Assembly (NCBI GenBank): GCA_017308135.1
Contig: JAFKFM010000009.1
Span: 496,001-560,000, forward strand
Direction of reading: 5' to 3'
Length of the DNA stretch: 64,000 bases
DNA from: Alphaproteobacteria bacterium
GTDB taxonomy: Bacteria > Pseudomonadota > Alphaproteobacteria > CACIAM-22H2
Shown: piece after piece, positions 45,576 through 54,526 of the stretch
Layout: each line of letters opens with the position of its first letter
Position numbering within the stretch: position 1 is the stretch's first letter
Made by a program: the position numbers and the translations under genes
Notes under the pieces: generated by a model
Told to the model about the DNA's origin: nothing
Seen by the model: only the letters and a program-made list of their open reading frames with translations
Database searches by the model: none

Positions 45576-47483
45576 ATGCGCGAGACCGACGCCGACGACA
45601 TCGTCTTCGACGAGCCGCCCGCCGCCGCCGCCCAAGGGGCGACGGTGCTGCGCGACGCGTTGACGACGATGCCCGGCACGCCGGGCGTCTATCGCATGCT
45701 CGACGCCAAGGGCGACGCGCTTTACGTCGGCAAGGCGCGCAATCTCAAACGCCGCGTCTCGCAATATCTGCAGTTCCACCGCATGCCGCACCGTCTGCTG
45801 CGCATGGTGGCGGAGACGCGCAAGATGGAGATCGTCTCGACCCATACCGAGGTCGAGGCGTTGCTGCTGGAAAGCAACCTCATCAAGCGCCTGAAGCCGC
45901 GCTTCAACGTGCTGCTGCGCGACGACAAGTCGTTTCCCTATATCGCGCTGATCGAGGATCACGATTTTCCGCAAGTGACCAAGCATCGCGGCAGCCGCGA
46001 TCGCAAGGGCAGCTATTACGGCCCCTTCGCCTCGGCCGGGTCGGTCAATCAGACGCTGACGGCGATGCAGCGCGCGTTTCTATTGCGCAGCTGCAACGAT
46101 TCGATCTTCACCACGCGCACGCGGCCGTGCCTGCTTTATCAGATCAAGCGCTGCTCGGCACCCTGCGTGGGCCGCATCAGCAAAGCGGATTACGCGACGC
46201 TGATCGGCGAAGCCAAAGCGTTTCTCGACGGGCGCAGCCGCGACGCGCAGGAAAAGATCGCCGCGAAAATGCAGGCGGCCAGCGACGCGATGGATTTCGA
46301 AACGGCCGCGATGTATCGCGACCGCATCCGCGCGCTGACCGCCGTGCAGGCGCGCCAGGACATCAATGTCGACGATCTGGGCGATTGCGACGTGATCGCG
46401 TTGGCGTCGGAAGGCGGCCAGACCTGCTTGCAGGTGTTCTTCTTCCGCGGCGGGCGCAATTACGGCAACCGCGCCTATTTCCCGCGCCACGACAAATCGC
46501 AGGACGAGGCCGATATCGTCCAGGCGTTCCTGGGCCAGTTCTACGACGACAAGCCGCCCCCGCCCTTGCTGGCGTTGAGCCACGAACCGCCCGAGCGCGA
46601 ATTGATCGAAGAAGCGCTGACCGCCAAAGCCGGGCGGCGCGTGCGCATTCTGGTGCCCGAGCGCGGGACCAAACGCAAACCCGTGGAACATGCGCTGGCC
46701 AACGCACGCGAGGCCTTGGCGCGGCGCATGGCGGAGACGGGTGCCCAAGCCAAACTGCTGGCCGGTGTGGCCGAAGTCTTCGGCCTGGACGCGCCGCCCA
46801 AGCGCATCGAGGTCTACGACAACTCCCATATCCAGGGCGCGCATGCGATCGGCGGCATGGTCGTCGCGGGACCCGAAGGCTTCATCAAGAACCAGTACCG
46901 GAAATTCAACATCAAGGGCGACGGCAAGTCGGACGTCGCGGCCGGCGGCGACGATTTCGCGATGATGCGCGAAGTGTTCGAACGGCGCTTCGGCCGCGCG
47001 TTGCGCGAAGATCCCGATCGCAGCGGCGGCACGTGGCCCGATCTGGTGCTGATCGACGGCGGCGAAGGCCAGTTGAACGCCGCGATCGGCGTGCTGACCG
47101 AACTCGGCATCGACGACCTGAATCTGGTCGGCGTGGCGAAGGGGCCGGACCGCAACGCGGGCCGCGAGCGGTTTTTCGTGCCGGGCCGCGCGCCCTTCCA
47201 ACTCGAACCGCGCGACCCCGTTCTTTACTATCTGCAACGCTTGCGTGACGAAGTGCATCGTTTCGCCATCGGCAGCCATCGCACGCGCCGGGCGGGGGCG
47301 ATTCAACGCTCCGCCCTCGACGACATCCCGGGGATCGGGCCGCGCCGCAAAAAAGCCCTTTTGCTGCATTTCGGTTCGTCCGCGGCGGTCAAACGCGCCG
47401 GTTTGGCCGATCTCGCCGCCGTACCGGGTGTGGGGCCCGACGCCGCCAAAAAAATCTATGACCACTTCCATAGCGGCGGGTAA
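45576..47483 (+). CDS. uvrC: Excinuclease ABC subunit C
   Basis: 635 residues from MRETDADD; a longer reading to 45399 is open but non-family. GIY-YIG nuclease: [13 protein letters not shown] and [14 protein letters not shown] (residues about 32-60). A UVR domain follows ([20 protein letters not shown]), then the RNase H-like C-terminal nuclease with [34 protein letters not shown] and SHRTRR. Two helix-hairpin-helix repeats end it ([35 protein letters not shown]). With UvrAB it makes both incisions. The next gene, pgsA, is 33 bp away. Confidence 0.95.
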   Translation: MRETDADDIVFDEPPAAAAQGATVLRDALTTMPGTPGVYRMLDAKGDALYVGKARNLKRRVSQYLQFHRMPHRLLRMVAETRKMEIVSTHTEVEALLLESNLIKRLKPRFNVLLRDDKSFPYIALIEDHDFPQVTKHRGSRDRKGSYYGPFASAGSVNQTLTAMQRAFLLRSCNDSIFTTRTRPCLLYQIKRCSAPCVGRISKADYATLIGEAKAFLDGRSRDAQEKIAAKMQAASDAMDFETAAMYRDRIRALTAVQARQDINVDDLGDCDVIALASEGGQTCLQVFFFRGGRNYGNRAYFPRHDKSQDEADIVQAFLGQFYDDKPPPPLLALSHEPPERELIEEALTAKAGRRVRILVPERGTKRKPVEHALANAREALARRMAETGAQAKLLAGVAEVFGLDAPPKRIEVYDNSHIQGAHAIGGMVVAGPEGFIKNQYRKFNIKGDGKSDVAAGGDDFAMMREVFERRFGRALREDPDRSGGTWPDLVLIDGGEGQLNAAIGVLTELGIDDLNLVGVAKGPDRNAGRERFFVPGRAPFQLEPRDPVLYYLQRLRDEVHRFAIGSHRTRRAGAIQRSALDDIPGIGPRRKKALLLHFGSSAAVKRAGLADLAAVPGVGPDAAKKIYDHFHSGG

Positions 47484-47516
47484 ACTCCCGGCGCCTTAAC
47501 GCCCGGGACACGCACG

Positions 47517-48152
47517 ATGTATTACTCGCTGCCGATGTGGCTGACCTTCTCGCGGATCGCCGCGATTCCGGTCATTGCGGCGTTGTTCTGGGTCGATGGC
47601 GACGAATGGCGCTATGTCGCCTGCGCGATCTACGGCATCGCCGCTGCCACCGATTGGCTCGACGGCTATCTCGCCCGTGTCTGGGCGCAGCAATCGAAGC
47701 TCGGCCGGATGCTCGACCCGATCGCCGACAAGCTGCTGGTCGCGGCCGTAATCCTGCTGCTGGTCGCCTTCGGCCGGATGAGCCACATCACCGTGGTCGC
47801 CGCGCTGATCATCCTGCTGCGCGAAGTGCTCGTCTCGGGCTTGCGCGAATTCCTGGCCGAGTTGCGCGTGGGCTTGCCGGTCTCGGCGCTGGCCAAATGG
47901 AAGACCACCGCGCAGATGGTGGCGCTGGGCTTCCTGATCGTGTCGGACGCGGAGGCGACCGCGTTCATCCCGTCGCAGGCGATCGGCGAAGTGCTGTTGT
48001 GGATCGCGGCGGCCCTCACGCTCTATACCGGCTACGATTATTTGCGCATCGGCCTGAAACACGCCGACGACACGCCCGTTCCCCAACAGGATACGAAGCC
48101 TGAGCCGGGACCCGAATCCGGTCCGGACGTCGCCCGGCGCCGTTCGGCGTGA
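47517..48152 (+). CDS. pgsA: CDP-diacylglycerol-glycerol-3-phosphate 3-phosphatidyltransferase
   Basis: 211 residues with four to five membrane spans. The CDP-alcohol phosphatidyltransferase motif DGx2ARx8Gx3Dx3D is perfect: D49, G50, A53, R54, G63, D67, D71. Further signatures are LREVLVSGLREFLAELRVGLPVS. The enzyme makes phosphatidylglycerol phosphate at the inner membrane. The tail is Pro/Asp-rich. pgsA after uvrC is a common order in proteobacteria. Its TGA overlaps a GTG that could start mobB. Confidence 0.93.
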   Translation: MYYSLPMWLTFSRIAAIPVIAALFWVDGDEWRYVACAIYGIAAATDWLDGYLARVWAQQSKLGRMLDPIADKLLVAAVILLLVAFGRMSHITVVAALIILLREVLVSGLREFLAELRVGLPVSALAKWKTTAQMVALGFLIVSDAEATAFIPSQAIGEVLLWIAAALTLYTGYDYLRIGLKHADDTPVPQQDTKPEPGPESGPDVARRRSA

Positions 48153-48160
48153 GGGCGCCG

Positions 48161-48658
48161 ATGCGCGTGTTCGGCCTAGCGGGCTGGAGCGGTGCAGGCA
48201 AAACGACGCTGCTGTCGAAGCTGATCCCGGCGCTGACCGCGCAGGGCTTGCGCGTCTCCACCCTTAAACACGCGCATCACGCATTCGACCTCGACACGCC
48301 GGGCAAGGATTCCTGGGTGCATCGCCAATCCGGCGCCACCGAAGTCGCGATCGTGTCGGCCAATCGCTACGCGATCCTGCACGAATTGCGGGGTGCCGCC
48401 GAACCGACGATCGAGGAATTGCTGCCGCGCTTGGCGCCGGTCGATCTGCTGCTGATCGAAGGCTTCAAGCGCCACAAGCACGACAAGCTGGAAATCCATC
48501 GCCCGGCTTTGGGCAAGGCGCTGCTGGCGCCCGACGATCCCGATATCGTCGCGGTCGCGTCGGACGCGAAGATCGCGGGCCTTGGCGTGCCGCTGCTCGA
48601 TTTGAACGACATCGCCGCGATCGCCGCCTTCGTGCGGCAACGCACGGGGCTGGGCTGA
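48161..48658 (+). CDS. mobB: Molybdopterin-guanine dinucleotide biosynthesis protein B
   Basis: 165 residues from MRVFGLAGWSGAGKTTLL; a GTG four codons upstream, overlapping the pgsA stop, is an alternative start. Walker A GWSGAGKTT and the VSTLKHAHHAFDLDTPGKDS segment, with the LLLIEGFKRHKHDKLEIHRP Walker B region, are typical of MobB GTPases, which assist MobA in attaching GMP to molybdopterin. It leads the molybdenum cofactor genes mobB-moeA-moaD-moaE, all closely packed and co-directional. Confidence 0.92.
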   Translation: MRVFGLAGWSGAGKTTLLSKLIPALTAQGLRVSTLKHAHHAFDLDTPGKDSWVHRQSGATEVAIVSANRYAILHELRGAAEPTIEELLPRLAPVDLLLIEGFKRHKHDKLEIHRPALGKALLAPDDPDIVAVASDAKIAGLGVPLLDLNDIAAIAAFVRQRTGLG

Positions 48659-49914
48659 TGGGCCGCCTCGCCGACGATTGTTTCGCGTCGGGCGGCGACG
48701 TTTTGCGCGCCGACGAAGCGCTGCGCATCCTGTCGGCGCGCCTCAAACCCATCGCTTCGGTCGTGACATTGCCGTTACGGCAATTGCGCGGCCGCGTGCT
48801 CGCCGAGGATATCGTGTCGCCGCGCAACGTGCCGCCGCACGACAATGCCGCCGTCGACGGCTACGCCGTTTATTTCGACGACCTGTCGGCGGACGGCGAA
48901 ACGCGATTGAAGATCGGCCCGCGCATCGCCGCCGGGCATCCGCATAGCGGCGAAGTTCCGCACGGGATCGCCGCGCGCATCTTCACCGGGGCCGCGATGC
49001 CGCAAGGCCCCGACACGGTGTTCATGCAGGAAGACGTGCGCGTCGAGGGCGATGTCGCGATCTTCCCGCCGGGTCAGAAGCGTTTCGCCAATCGCCGCCA
49101 AGCCGGCGAGGACATCCACACGGGCAAGACGATCCTGCACGCCGGGCATCGTTTGCGCGCCGCCGATATCGGCTTGATCGCGTCGGTCGGCCTGACGCAA
49201 GCGAAGGTGTTCGCGAAGTTGAGGATCGCCGTGTTCTCGACCGGCGACGAATTGCGCGAACCCGGCACCGCGACGCCGCCGGGATCGGTTTACGATTCCA
49301 ACCGCTATGCGCTGATGGCGCTGCTGGAACAGGCGGGTGCGATCGTCTCCGATCTCGGCATTCTGCCCGACAACGCGGCGGCCTTGCGCGACGCGCTGGC
49401 CAGTGCCGCCGGCGATCACGACGCGATCGTCACCTCGGGCGGCATGTCGACGGGCGAGGAAGATCATGTGCGCGCCGCCGTCACGGCCAATGGCGCGCTG
49501 GATTTCTGGCGCCTCGCCATCCGTCCCGGCCGCCCGGTGGCGCTGGGCAATGTGAAGGGCACGGCCTTTATCGGCCTGCCCGGCAATCCGGTCGCGATGA
49601 TCGTGACCTATCTGCGCTTCGCCCGCCCGGTGCTGTCGCGCTTGGGGGGTGCGGCCGATGCGGCCCCGTTGCGCTTCAAGCTGGCCTGCGAAACGGCGAT
49701 CAAGAAAAAGCCCGGACGGCGCGAATGGGTGCGCGCGTCGGTTACATACGCCGCCGATGGTTCGCCGATTTTGCGCCCCTTCCCGCTCGACGGGGCGGGT
49801 ATATTGACCTCGCTGGTCGAAAGCGACGGGTTGATCGAACTCGCCGAAGACACCGCCGACGTCGCCCCCGGCACGCGCGTCGAATTCCTGCCCTTCTCGG
49901 AGCTGCTGGCATGA
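48658..49914 (+). CDS. moeA: Molybdopterin molybdotransferase
   Basis: 418 residues; the ATG overlaps the mobB stop (TGATG). The MoeA core is clear: PPHDNAAVDGYAVYF, RIFTGAAMPQGPDTVFMQED, IAVFSTGDELREPG, VYDSNRYALMALLEQAG and TSGGMSTGEEDHVRAA, with GLPGNPVAMIVTYLRF at the substrate site. The enzyme inserts molybdate into adenylated molybdopterin. It is followed by moaD through an ATGA overlap. An early extension (residues 1-20) is longer than in E. coli MoeA. Confidence 0.94.
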   Translation: MGRLADDCFASGGDVLRADEALRILSARLKPIASVVTLPLRQLRGRVLAEDIVSPRNVPPHDNAAVDGYAVYFDDLSADGETRLKIGPRIAAGHPHSGEVPHGIAARIFTGAAMPQGPDTVFMQEDVRVEGDVAIFPPGQKRFANRRQAGEDIHTGKTILHAGHRLRAADIGLIASVGLTQAKVFAKLRIAVFSTGDELREPGTATPPGSVYDSNRYALMALLEQAGAIVSDLGILPDNAAALRDALASAAGDHDAIVTSGGMSTGEEDHVRAAVTANGALDFWRLAIRPGRPVALGNVKGTAFIGLPGNPVAMIVTYLRFARPVLSRLGGAADAAPLRFKLACETAIKKKPGRREWVRASVTYAADGSPILRPFPLDGAGILTSLVESDGLIELAEDTADVAPGTRVEFLPFSELLA

Positions 49915-50162
49915 AGGTCTTGTGGTTCGCTTGGTTGCGCACGCGCGTCGGCACGGGCGAGGAAACCATCGCCTTGCCCGATGGCGTGACCGACGTGGGC
50001 GGCTTACTCGATTTCCTCGCCCAGCGTTCGCCGGGCCATGCCGAAGCGCTGAAGAACCGCAACGTCGTGCGCGTCGCGGTCAACCAGACCTATGTGAAGC
50101 CGGATCACGCGGTCACCGACGGCGACGAGATCGCGATTTTCCCGCCGGTCACGGGGGGCTGA
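49911..50162 (+). CDS. moaD: Molybdopterin synthase small subunit (sulfur carrier)
   Basis: 83 residues with the ubiquitin-like fold ending in the VTGG double-glycine tail, where the terminal Gly is thiocarboxylated and donates sulfur to precursor Z. Core features are LWFAWLRTRVGTGEETIALP, LLDFLAQRSPGHAEAL, VRVAVNQTYVK and GDEIAIFPPVTGG. The start overlaps the moeA stop, and the moaE ATG follows one base after the stop, so MoaD and MoaE are made together as the MPT synthase heterotetramer. Confidence 0.92.
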   Translation: MKVLWFAWLRTRVGTGEETIALPDGVTDVGGLLDFLAQRSPGHAEALKNRNVVRVAVNQTYVKPDHAVTDGDEIAIFPPVTGG

Positions 50163-50163
50163 C

Positions 50164-50622
50164 ATGGCCGTACGCGTCCAACGCGAGGATTTCGATATCG
50201 GCGCCGAGCTCGCGGCGTTGACGCGCGACCGGCACGATATCGGTGCGGTCACCAGCTTCGTCGGGCTGGTGCGCGATATCGCGGGCGATTCCAAAATCGG
50301 CGCGATGACGCTGGAGCATTATCCCGGCATGACGGAGAAGGAGCTTGCGCGCGTCGAGGCCGAGGCGCATGCGCGCTGGCAACTTTCCGCGACGTTGATC
50401 GTGCATCGCTATGGCCGCTTGGAACCGGGCGACCGGATCGTGTTGTGCGCCGCCGCCTCGCCCCATCGCGAACAAGCGTTCGAGGCGTGCCATTTCCTGA
50501 TCGATTGGCTGAAGACTAGCGCGCCGTTCTGGAAGCTGGAAGACACCGACAAAGGCCCGCAATGGGTCGATGCGAAGACAACCGACGACGCGGCCGCCGC
50601 GCGTTGGAACAAATCCCAATAG
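50164..50622 (+). CDS. moaE: Molybdopterin synthase catalytic subunit
   Basis: 152 residues. The family signatures are GAVTSFVGLVRDIAGDSKI, LEHYPGMTEKELARVEAEA, VHRYGRLEPGDRIVLCAAASPHREQAFEACHF (given in part as YGRLEPGDRIVL and SPHREQAF), and the C-terminal LKTSAPFWKLED, in which the conserved Lys contacts the MoaD tail and substrate. It converts precursor Z to molybdopterin using MoaD thiocarboxylate. It is the last molybdenum cofactor gene in the operon; a membrane protein gene follows after 10 bp. Confidence 0.93.
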   Translation: MAVRVQREDFDIGAELAALTRDRHDIGAVTSFVGLVRDIAGDSKIGAMTLEHYPGMTEKELARVEAEAHARWQLSATLIVHRYGRLEPGDRIVLCAAASPHREQAFEACHFLIDWLKTSAPFWKLEDTDKGPQWVDAKTTDDAAAARWNKSQ

Positions 50623-50632
50623 GAGTCCGCCA

Positions 50633-51103
50633 ATGCCCGCCGGAGTCTCGTTCGCGCCGCGCACGCTGCTGATCGGTTTCGCCGCCGCGTATCTGTCGGT
50701 GCTGACCTTCCATCAGGGCACGATCCTGGTTCTGCACCTGCTGGGCTTCGCGCCGAATTTTCCGTGGAGTACCCGCCCGGTGCCGGCCTTCGGCCTGCCG
50801 GCGATCGTCCAGCTCGCGTTCTGGGGCGGGTTGTGGGGCTGCTTGATCGCGGCGTTTCGCGGCATGTTCAAGCCGGGCCGCCCGCGCTTGATCTACGGCT
50901 TCCTGTTCGGCGCGATCATCTGCAACATCGTCGGTTGGTATGTCGTCGCGCCGATGAAGGGCAATCCGTCGCCCGCGTTCGGCCTTGCCACGATGTGGCG
51001 CGGGCTGACGATCAACGGCGTGTTCGGCCTGGGAACGATCGTGTTCCTCGACCTCGCCGACATCTATCTCGGCAAGCGCGCGCGCGTGTCCAGCGACGCT
51101 TAG
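50633..51103 (+). CDS. Small integral membrane protein of unknown function
   Basis: 156 residues with about four membrane segments (LLIGFAAAYLSVLTFHQGTI, IVQLAFWGGLWGCLIAAFRG, LIYGFLFGAIICNIVGWYVV, and a C-terminal ITINGVFGLGTIVFLDLADI-like span). An AGGAGTCCGCCA ribosome site supports the ATG. FHQGT near the first helix and PGRPRLIYG before the third are the most conserved-looking parts. I do not recognise a named family. It may be co-transcribed with moaE, but a functional link to molybdenum is not evident. Its stop overlaps that of the convergent mipA gene. Confidence 0.75.
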   Translation: MPAGVSFAPRTLLIGFAAAYLSVLTFHQGTILVLHLLGFAPNFPWSTRPVPAFGLPAIVQLAFWGGLWGCLIAAFRGMFKPGRPRLIYGFLFGAIICNIVGWYVVAPMKGNPSPAFGLATMWRGLTINGVFGLGTIVFLDLADIYLGKRARVSSDA

Positions 51104-51894
51104 AACAAGCGATAGCTGATCCCGAGCCCGACGCGGAATTGGTTGGGCGTGCCGCGATCCTTGACCAGCGGCGAGTCCGCCGCGTCGCCGATCAAGCGCT
51201 TGTAGCCGCCGAAGCCGGTTAGCGCCCAATTGCCGCCGAGCGGGTGCATCGCGTTGGCGGACAGGCCGACATCCTTGAAGCCCGACGACGGCGAATAAGC
51301 GCGCATCCCCGACGCGGTCGCTTGTGCGGCCGTCACGCCGAAATAGCTTTGCATGTAATCGGAATCGGCCCAGGTCGCGCTGGGCCCGAAGCCGAACATC
51401 GTGCGGCCGATCGGCGGCAAGCGATAGCGCAGGCCCAGATCGATCGTGCCGCCGAGTTCCGAATGCGACACGTTGCGCCGCCCCGCGACGCGCAAGCCCA
51501 GCGGCCCGAAATCGTAGCTGGCGAAAGCGCCGAGATCGACGCCGTCCTTCACGTCGCCCATGCCGCGCAGATCGTCGTCGTCGCCTTCATCGCGCGAGAA
51601 GCGATAATTGACGAACGGCCCCGCCCGGAAGGCGCCGCGCCCGCCCGGATCGCGCAACGTGACGACATTGGCGCCCAGGCCGCGCTCCGCGCTCAAAAAC
51701 ACCGTGTCGCGCCATTCGATATCGACCAGCGGCAAGGCGCGCGCCTTGTAGCTGTTCGAACCTTCGTAGGACGGCGTGGCGAAGCCGATGGCGCCGAGAT
51801 TGACGCGCCAATCGCCGCGCGTTTCGGCCGGCGCCTGCGCGAGCGCGGGCATGGCGGCGGCGGCGAAAATTACGGCGGCGAACAGACGGCGCAT
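51100..51894 (-). CDS. MipA/OmpV family outer-membrane protein
   Basis: 264 residues from MRRLFAAVIFAAAAMPALAQ, a Sec signal peptide cleaved after ALAQ. The mature part is a beta-barrel: alternating strands such as NLGAIGFATPSYEGSNSYKA, VTLRDPGGRGAFRAGPFVNY and a terminal QFRVGLGISYRLF ending in Phe, the outer-membrane insertion signal. The family includes MipA, a scaffold for peptidoglycan synthesis enzymes, and OmpV. Family membership is firm; the role here is not. The start is near a 96-bp gap downstream of a small hypothetical gene. Confidence 0.87.
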   Translation of the reverse strand: MRRLFAAVIFAAAAMPALAQAPAETRGDWRVNLGAIGFATPSYEGSNSYKARALPLVDIEWRDTVFLSAERGLGANVVTLRDPGGRGAFRAGPFVNYRFSRDEGDDDDLRGMGDVKDGVDLGAFASYDFGPLGLRVAGRRNVSHSELGGTIDLGLRYRLPPIGRTMFGFGPSATWADSDYMQSYFGVTAAQATASGMRAYSPSSGFKDVGLSANAMHPLGGNWALTGFGGYKRLIGDAADSPLVKDRGTPNQFRVGLGISYRLF

Positions 51895-51990
51895 GGAGGG
51901 CAACCTCGATCGGGAACGACAAGCGGGATATGGCGCCGGGACGTGCACCTTCAAGGCGCAATCGGCGAATCCGCCACGAATCACAAATCG

Positions 51991-52260
51991 TTACGCCGAT
52001 GGCGAATCCCGCAGTTCCGCCACGCGGATCGCGGCTTCGTCCGGGGCCATTCCTTCGGCAACCAATTCGGCTTTGAGATAAGCGCGCGCCGAATTGGCGA
52101 TCTCGCGCTTTCGCTCGATCTCGGCCAGCGTGCCGGAATCGAGGCCGAAAACCCGCCACAGCGGATCGAGCACCCGCCCCCCTTTTGCGGCGGGAGCGGT
52201 CGCCGCCGTCAGCGCCGCGACGCGCGCTTCGTAACGCGCGCGCAGCGCTTCCGGCGTCAT
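51991..52260 (-). CDS. Hypothetical small protein
   Basis: 89 residues, with no signal peptide, membrane segment or recognised domain. Sequence features are a helical, Ala-rich N-terminus (MTPEALRARYEARVAALTAA), a central VLDPLWRVFGLDSG, and a helical LAEIERKREIANSARAYLKAEL. It lies 4 bp after the ilvE stop on the same strand, so it is probably co-transcribed. No functional call is possible; its close linkage to ilvE suggests that it is a real gene. Confidence 0.6.
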   Translation of the reverse strand: MTPEALRARYEARVAALTAATAPAAKGGRVLDPLWRVFGLDSGTLAEIERKREIANSARAYLKAELVAEGMAPDEAAIRVAELRDSPSA

Positions 52261-52264
52261 CTTA

Positions 52265-53152
52265 TCAAGCGATCGGCACGTCGATTTCGCCGCGCGTCGC
52301 CCGGCCGAAATCGTCCATCAGCGCGCTGGTGATCGCACCCGGCGTGAATTTGTATTCGCCGATTTCCGACACCGGCGTGATCTCCGCTGCCGTGCCGGTC
52401 AGGAACACTTCCTGGGCACGGGCGAGTTCGTCCGGCCAAATCGCGCGTTCGACGACCTGGATCTGACGGTTCTTGGCGAGGCCGATCACCGTGCGGCGCG
52501 TGATGCCGTCGAGGAAGCAATCGGGCTTGGGCGTGTGCAGCACGCCGTCGATGGCGAGGAACACGTTCGCGCCCGTCGCTTCCGCGACCTGGCCGCGCCA
52601 ATCGAGCATCAGCGCGTCGGCATAGCCGGCCGATTCCGCTTCGTGCTTCGAGATCGTGCAGATCATATAAAGCCCGGCGGCCTTCGACTTGGTCGGCGCG
52701 GTGTTGGGGGCGGGGCGCGAATACTTCGCCCAGGTCAGGCGAATGCCCTTGTCCTTGTCGGCGAAGTAATTGCCCCAGGCCCAGGTCGCGATGGCGAGAT
52801 GGATCTTCGATTGCTGGGCGGACACGCCCATCATCTCCGACCCGCGCCAGGCGATCGGGCGGACATAGCAATCCGGCGCGCCGTTCGCGGCGACGACTTC
52901 GTTGGTCGCGGCGTCGATCTCGTCGACCGTATAGGGAATCTCGAAGCCCAGGATGCGGCCGGAATCGATCAAGCGCTGCGAATGCTCGCGCAGCTTGAAG
53001 ACCTTGCCGCCATAGGCGCGCTCGCCCTCGAACACCGCCGAGCCGTAGTGAATGGCGTGGGTGAGGACGTGGAACTTGGCGTCGCGCCACGGAATCATTT
53101 TGCCGTCGTACCAGATCCAGCCGTCGCGATCGTCGAAGGGCACGAGTGCCAT
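52265..53152 (-). CDS. ilvE: Branched-chain amino acid aminotransferase (class IV)
   Basis: 295 residues. The fold type IV motifs are WYDGKMIPWRDAKFHVLTHA at the start, GSAVFEGERAYGGKVFKL, the PLP Lys in TKSKAAGLYM, and DWRGQVAEATGANVFLAIDG, with ITRRTVIGLAKN and FLTGTAAEITPVSEIG near the end. It makes or degrades valine, leucine and isoleucine by transamination with glutamate. It is divergent from the MarR-type gene at 53294; this order (ilvE then MarR, response regulator, kinase) recurs in alphaproteobacteria. Confidence 0.92.
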   Translation of the reverse strand: MALVPFDDRDGWIWYDGKMIPWRDAKFHVLTHAIHYGSAVFEGERAYGGKVFKLREHSQRLIDSGRILGFEIPYTVDEIDAATNEVVAANGAPDCYVRPIAWRGSEMMGVSAQQSKIHLAIATWAWGNYFADKDKGIRLTWAKYSRPAPNTAPTKSKAAGLYMICTISKHEAESAGYADALMLDWRGQVAEATGANVFLAIDGVLHTPKPDCFLDGITRRTVIGLAKNRQIQVVERAIWPDELARAQEVFLTGTAAEITPVSEIGEYKFTPGAITSALMDDFGRATRGEIDVPIA

Positions 53153-53293
53153 GGGTCACTCCCGATATTGGTAACTTCGTTGCGTTTCGCCCTTATGTTA
53201 CGCAATGGAGCGTATATTCAGGCTTGCGCTAAGAAACACTCTTGCGTCATATATGTCAACATCACTGTCGTATCTTTTTCATGCCGAGTGGTC
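53153..53293. promoter_or_regulatory. Divergent ilvE/MarR promoter region with nested dyads
   Basis: A 141-bp, comparatively AT-rich gap. TTGCGT (53180-53185) and ACGCAA (53200-53205) form an inverted repeat, nested with GTAAC (53171-53175) and GTTAC (53197-53201). The size and position suit a MarR-type operator controlling both genes. No clean -10/-35 pair was identified. Confidence 0.45.
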
Positions 53294-53803
53294 ATGCCTG
53301 AATTGCGTCCCGGAATGCAGCACCTGTTTCTGCGCGACGAGGATCTCCGTCTCGGGATCGAGTTGCTGTTCTACGCCTATCGCGATTTCACCGGCGAGCC
53401 GGACCGGATGCTGGCGCAGATCGGGCTGGGCCGGGCGCATCACCGCGTCGTCTATTTCGTCGGACGCTATCCCGGGATCAGCGTAGGCGAATTGCTGGCG
53501 ATTTTGCGCATCACCAAGCAAAGCCTGTCGCGCGTGCTGGGGGAATTGGTGCGCGAAGGCTATATCGCGCAGAAGCAGGGCCCGGTCGATCGCCGCCAGC
53601 GCCGCCTGGAATTGACCGAAAAGGGCGCGGAGCTGGAGCGCCGCCTGACCGAAAACCAGCGCAAACGCATTGCCACCGCCTATCGCGCCGCCGGGGCCGG
53701 GGCGGTCGATGGGTTCCGCCGGGTCATGCAGAACCTGATCGACGAGCGCGACCGCGCCAAAGTCGCGGATATCGACACCACGAAGCCGCCCAAGCGGCCA
53801 TGA
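53294..53803 (+). CDS. MarR-family transcriptional regulator (PetP-like)
   Basis: 169 residues from MPELRPGMQHLFLRDEDLRL; the ATG seven codons later is also possible. Winged helix: RAHHRVVYFVGRYPGISVGE, LLAILRITKQSLSRVLGELV and RREGYI-like VREGYIAQKQGPVDRRQRRL. The IT-x-KQSLSRVL recognition helix is typical of MarR. Immediately downstream are an OmpR-family regulator and a histidine kinase, resembling the petP-petR arrangement known from Rhodobacter. The ligand is unknown; autoregulation through the divergent dyads is inferred. Confidence 0.83.
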   Translation: MPELRPGMQHLFLRDEDLRLGIELLFYAYRDFTGEPDRMLAQIGLGRAHHRVVYFVGRYPGISVGELLAILRITKQSLSRVLGELVREGYIAQKQGPVDRRQRRLELTEKGAELERRLTENQRKRIATAYRAAGAGAVDGFRRVMQNLIDERDRAKVADIDTTKPPKRP

Positions 53804-53839
53804 CCGCGACACCGGAAGCGTAGTATCCTCGATTCGCAA

Positions 53840-54526
53840 ATGAGCGAAGGCGCCCATCTCCTCGTCGTCGACGACGACACGCGAACCCGCGAACTGCTGC
53901 GGCGGTTCTTGGCCGATCGCGGCTATCGCGTGGCCACGGCCGCCGACGCGAAGGAAGCGCAGGCGCAGCTCGACGCCGTGGAATTCGACTTGGTCGTGCT
54001 CGACGTGATGATGCCCGGCGAAGACGGGATGAGCTTCACCAAGCGCCTGCGCGACGCCAAACGCCAAACGCCGATCGTGTTGCTGACCGCACGCGCGGAA
54101 TCGGCCGATCGCATCGCGGGGCTGTCGATCGGCGCCGACGATTATCTGCCCAAACCGTTCGAGCCGGAGGAGCTGCTGCTGCGCGTGCGCAACGTGCTGC
54201 GCCGCGCCCCGCCGCCCGGCCCGCCCGCCCCCAAAAGCGTGACCTTCGGCCCGTTCAAATTCGACCTGACGCGCGACGAACTGACGCGCGGCGGCGAGGT
54301 CGTGCGTTTGACCACCGCCGAAATCTCGCTGCTGGAAGTGCTCGCCGCGTCGCCCAACGTGCCGGTGGCGCGCGAGGAATTGCTGCGCCGCTCGCGCCTG
54401 ACCGGCGGGGCGCGCGCGGTCGATGTGACCGTCACGCGCCTGCGCCCGAAAATCGAAGACGATCCGCGCAACCCGCGCCATCTGCAAACCGTGCGCGGGG
54501 CCGGCTACGTATTGAGGGCCGAATAA
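53840..54526 (+). CDS. OmpR-family response regulator (PetR-like)
   Basis: 228 residues. Receiver domain HLLVVDDDTRTRELLRRFLA with phospho-acceptor Asp55 in LVVLDVMMPGEDGMSF, Thr/Ser in VLLTARAESADR and Lys in DYLPKPFEPEELLLRV; a Pro-rich linker (PPPGPPAPK) leads to a winged-helix output domain ending QTVRGAGYVLRAE. Its stop overlaps the kinase start by one base (TAATG), so they are a cognate pair. The best-known relative is PetR; EnvZ/OmpR-like envelope control is another possibility. Confidence 0.9.
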   Translation: MSEGAHLLVVDDDTRTRELLRRFLADRGYRVATAADAKEAQAQLDAVEFDLVVLDVMMPGEDGMSFTKRLRDAKRQTPIVLLTARAESADRIAGLSIGADDYLPKPFEPEELLLRVRNVLRRAPPPGPPAPKSVTFGPFKFDLTRDELTRGGEVVRLTTAEISLLEVLAASPNVPVAREELLRRSRLTGGARAVDVTVTRLRPKIEDDPRNPRHLQTVRGAGYVLRAE